Source: Laccaria trichodermophora (taxonomy: Eukaryota > Basidiomycota > Agaricomycetes > Agaricales > Hydnangiaceae). From it: a stretch of 64,000 nucleotides of DNA. The position numbers and the translations under genes are program-made. Shown here in pieces: positions 61,159 to 64,000 of this stretch (positions are counted from its first letter, which is position 1; every line of letters begins with the position of its first letter). The notes under the pieces are model-generated. The model had not been told where the DNA came from. It saw only the letters and a list, made by a program, of their open reading frames with translations, and did no database searches. The DNA is taken from contig JACTVC010000020.1 in NCBI GenBank assembly GCA_018417955.1, positions 124,001 through 188,000 on the forward strand, given 5' to 3'.

Positions 61159-63108
61159 ATGCCTCGTCGTTCTTTACCTAGACCAAAGCTATTCAACATC
61201 GCTCCTAGACGACCTCCACCACTGTCGCGTCCGTCCTCCACAATTGCCGACATCCCCGCCATCCCCGACATACCCAGTGACCCCGTCTGGAACGCGAGAC
61301 TAAACCAATTCAAACGTTCTCTCATCTATTCCACTCACCCTGCTCAAGTGTGGTCAAACTATACTAGTCTCCTCAACTTGTCCGCCTTCGACCTCCTCCC
61401 CGCCGAAATTCATCAACATGTATTGCGTCGTTGTACCCCCCCAGCAACCGAAATGCGAGCAACAGCTGCCCATCGCCTCTTGACCGTCAAAGCAGGTTCC
61501 CCGCCCCACTCCTACGAAGGTCGATTCCAGATTATCATTCGGAACATTCGTGCGACGGGTGTTGAACCAGCTTTGGACGACTACCATTTCATCCTGACAC
61601 ATTTCGCTGCCGTCGGTCATCCCGTGGGCTCTATGCAGGTTTTTCACGAGCTCGTCTATCGCGGCCACACACCAGAGGAAAAAACATATGGCTTGTGCCT
61701 CCAGGCAATTGCCCACCGTTTTACCATGCCCATTTTCAGAGACAATAGGTTACGCTTGGTCGAGACAACACGGAGGATGTTTACACAACTCATGACCGAC
61801 ATGCGTAAACGCAATATCCCATTCAGCGCTGCCAATCTCGACTTGTCCATGCGTGTGTTGAAGGAGACATTGGATCAAGAAGGCTTTGATTCTCTCATGA
61901 AGTGGGGGTATGGAATAGACTTGGCGAATCCCGATCGGCCTCCGTTGGAGTATATCGAAGCTATGAAGGCTATACCCGAACTCCAGGGGGAAGTCCTCTC
62001 CCCATTGCCCTTTTCTACCAATGCCCTCAATACAACCATCGACTTTCTCGGCAGAACGGGCAACATATCCAAGCTGGTTCTTGCGTTTGAAGTTCTCACA
62101 CAACCACTTCCAAAAGCGAACGAACACTTTTTCAGCTCCTTTGATGACGATGACGATTTCGGGGTTGCGGGAGGCACATCTTCCTCTTCTTCTTTCTCTC
62201 CTCCGCACACAGTTCCCAACCTTACAACTTACAACCTCCTTCTACGGCACATATGTCACATAGGCCATCCAACACTTGCGCGTCACTACCTTCTCCAAGC
62301 TATCAAGTTGGAGAGAGAAACGGACAATTTGATACGAAAGAAACTGTTTGGCTGGACACCTCTGAGTGAGATCGTGTCTCCACAGTTTTCCATGAACAGA
62401 TCTACGTTGGTCCCCGCTCTCGGCTTGAGTAACCGTGACAAGAACCTTGGTTTAATGCGATGGCTACTCTCCAAAATGCCATACATCGTCCGCACGAAAA
62501 AGAGGGATCTGATTTATTACATGAGAGTTCGGGAAGAACGACTGAAGTGGGAACGCGAGAATGAAGATTCCATAGTACCAACCACCGCCGTAGATCCCCC
62601 GCTGAAACCTCCAAACGATCCCGTTTCAACCCCATCACCCCCCACACCCTCCACAATAGCTCCAGTCCCCATCAAACCCTTCGACATCAAGCTCCACATC
62701 TCCATCCTCCAACGAAACCTATACAACTCTGAACGATTCCACGCTCACCTAGAACACCTCGTCGGTCGAACAACGCAACGACTCAAAGAACGGCTAGGCA
62801 GACGTGTCTGGGCCGGGAAAGACATCTACTTGGCGGATGTGAACAAGAGGATCAGGCTTTCACGGGAAGCTTGGGCGAGATCCGCGGGTTTTAGAGAACG
62901 AAGGGAGCCCCCGAAACCGACGGTTATTGATTTCCCACCGCCGGATGTAGATACTTCTGTGCGGCATGTTCCGCCACATTTGACGCTTGGACGGAAGTTG
63001 GAAGAGCGGACACCGTTTTTCCAGCCGAGTTCACGGAGGTCGTTCTCGACGATGTCGAGTCGTGATTCTTCGTTATGGGAGACGCTCTGGCGGCGTAATG
63101 GGCCTTGA
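61159..63108 (+). CDS. Mitochondrial pentatricopeptide-repeat protein
   Basis: Single exon of 649 residues from the first in-frame ATG at 61159 (MPRRSLPRPKLFNIAPRRPP), a basic, Arg/Pro-rich start suited to mitochondrial import. Degenerate PPR units are visible: IIRNIRATGVEPALDDYHFI, GSMQVFHELVYRGHTPEEKT followed by YGLCLQAIAH, MTDMRKRNIPFSAANLDLSM, and TNALNTTIDFLGRTGNISKL followed by VLAFEVL. PPR proteins act in organellar RNA metabolism; the target RNA cannot be deduced. The C-terminal 150 residues are basic and Pro-rich. Confidence 0.8.
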   Translation: MPRRSLPRPKLFNIAPRRPPPLSRPSSTIADIPAIPDIPSDPVWNARLNQFKRSLIYSTHPAQVWSNYTSLLNLSAFDLLPAEIHQHVLRRCTPPATEMRATAAHRLLTVKAGSPPHSYEGRFQIIIRNIRATGVEPALDDYHFILTHFAAVGHPVGSMQVFHELVYRGHTPEEKTYGLCLQAIAHRFTMPIFRDNRLRLVETTRRMFTQLMTDMRKRNIPFSAANLDLSMRVLKETLDQEGFDSLMKWGYGIDLANPDRPPLEYIEAMKAIPELQGEVLSPLPFSTNALNTTIDFLGRTGNISKLVLAFEVLTQPLPKANEHFFSSFDDDDDFGVAGGTSSSSSFSPPHTVPNLTTYNLLLRHICHIGHPTLARHYLLQAIKLERETDNLIRKKLFGWTPLSEIVSPQFSMNRSTLVPALGLSNRDKNLGLMRWLLSKMPYIVRTKKRDLIYYMRVREERLKWERENEDSIVPTTAVDPPLKPPNDPVSTPSPPTPSTIAPVPIKPFDIKLHISILQRNLYNSERFHAHLEHLVGRTTQRLKERLGRRVWAGKDIYLADVNKRIRLSREAWARSAGFRERREPPKPTVIDFPPPDVDTSVRHVPPHLTLGRKLEERTPFFQPSSRRSFSTMSSRDSSLWETLWRRNGP

Positions 63109-63402
63109 TGCAACGTCATTTCGTAGCTTTCATCTGTGCGTACCATTTCCATCTCATGGACCTAAAATGTTGACTAGGCTTTTCTTGTCAAGGCCACCAG
63201 AACCGCTCCCCGAGTGCGTCGGAGTATTAGAGCTTACACTGACTCACGGCCTGCCAAAGACCTCACGCAGGTTCGAGCAAGGTAATCACTCCCACGAGGC
63301 GAGTTGAGGATGTGTATGTAGTACAGTGATATCAGGGAATAATTAAAAACAGCCAACAGTTCTATAACTGAGTTTCCATCCATCCAGTTCTACGAATCTC
63401 AC

Positions 63403-64000
63403 TCAAGCCAGCCTGTCCAACTCCTTCGCTTTATCCTTGACAACTGCTTCCATTCCATCCAACCATTGCTCCACTTGTACTGCCCCCGTTTGCAAAGACG
63501 CTGATGGCTCTGTATTGGGTCCTTTCGTGCTGGATGAAGAAAAAGTGACGTTTCCGACGCCAATGAAGCGTGCCATTGCGATGACAGGTAGTCGTCGGAG
63601 TGCACGTCCTGACATACCCTGAGCCTGACAAAACCGATCGATAAGATACCAGGGAAAAGGATAAACGGATTGACACATACTCTGCATTGTGCAGCCAACG
63701 CTAAAAGTCGCAATCCTACATTTTTCGACCTCTGATGTGGGTCCACAGCCGAATTTTGAGTTTGATCTGTTTTAGTCGAGAGCTCGTACATCTGGACTTG
63801 TTTCAGTGTTGGGACGACCTGAATAAACTTCTCAAAAAATCATTTGACGCAAAGCAAGGCGGTTGAGAATAACCGTGACTGATATAATTCCTTTTTGCAT
63901 AATCTCGCAGACGCATGTGCGCAATATTTCGTATATCGCCTCGCGAGATGGAAGGTCGACATATTGTACAATGTCAGCGCGGTCGACGAATGCACAGTCT
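63403..64000 (-). CDS. PCH2: Pch2/TRIP13 AAA+ ATPase, C-terminal part (runs off the window)
   Basis: The last exons of a meiotic/spindle checkpoint AAA+ ATPase that remodels HORMA proteins. At the window edge CAFVDRADIVQYVDLPSREA IYEILRTCVCEIM matches the sensor-1/post-ATPase segment of Pch2/TRIP13 (D.A.VDRADI.QY...P...IY.I). The next exon has LRLLALAAQC, and the last has QGMSGRALRRLPVIAMARF, the sensor-2 arginine motif, ending in KDKAKELDRLA at 63403. The N-terminal region and Walker motifs lie outside the window to the right. Confidence 0.85.

Overview
The window comes from a filamentous basidiomycete fungus, most likely an Agaricomycete (mushroom-forming fungus). The right-hand 47 kb carries densely packed, intron-rich eukaryotic genes with GT-AG introns of about 50 nt and intergenic gaps often below 150 bp. 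The gene content fits: MED13, RPC1, the GINS subunit Psf3, Mdm10, Sus1 and Mago. So do the mobile and accessory families: a Helitron protein, CxC5/CxC6 proteins of KDZ transposons, and Crinkler (CRN) proteins. No rRNA, bona fide tRNA, CRISPR or bacterial operon is visible.

1-16.4 kb is an AT-rich nest of transposable elements and repeats. It holds the N-terminal part of a Helitron protein split by a small TA-target element, a 56-bp minisatellite, and a 5'-truncated RRM/RS-like ORF with one nonsense codon. It also holds a decayed KDZ-associated gene split by a second TA-target element, a broken multi-exon gene with a low-complexity N-terminal half, a tRNA-like SINE candidate, a cluster of TGGA(C/G)TCCA palindromes, and a third TIR element next to the first host gene.

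16.5-44.1 kb is a conserved housekeeping block: an acyl-CoA dehydrogenase, a Big1/Voa1-like protein, MED13, a DUF2433 protein with RRM and RGG-like tail, a KGD4-like subunit, proteasome subunit alpha, RPC1, ribosomal protein L29, TFIIIC subunit 5, a small mitochondrial-type protein, Psf3, Pkr1, a TKL kinase with an MLKL-like helical N-terminus, a conserved hypothetical gene, Sus1/ENY2 and Mago. Many neighbours are divergent and share short promoters, or convergent with overlapping untranslated regions.

44.7-55.8 kb is an accessory island bounded by two direct copies of a 2.8-kb Crinkler gene (header, P-loop NTPase, restriction-endonuclease-like domain). Between them lie an F-box/LRR-like fragment, an Scc2/NIPBL-like gene lacking most of its length, a fragment of the AROM dehydroquinate synthase domain, and orphan ORFs. 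Across about 800 bp, including a 472-bp intron, the two Crinkler copies differ at only two positions, while their coding 3' parts differ at up to 15% of sites locally. This looks like a gene-conversion tract.

55.9-64 kb returns to housekeeping genes: mitochondrial ribosomal protein uS10m, Mdm10, a disordered RG-rich protein, SmG, a PPR protein, and the C-terminal part of Pch2/TRIP13 running off the right edge.
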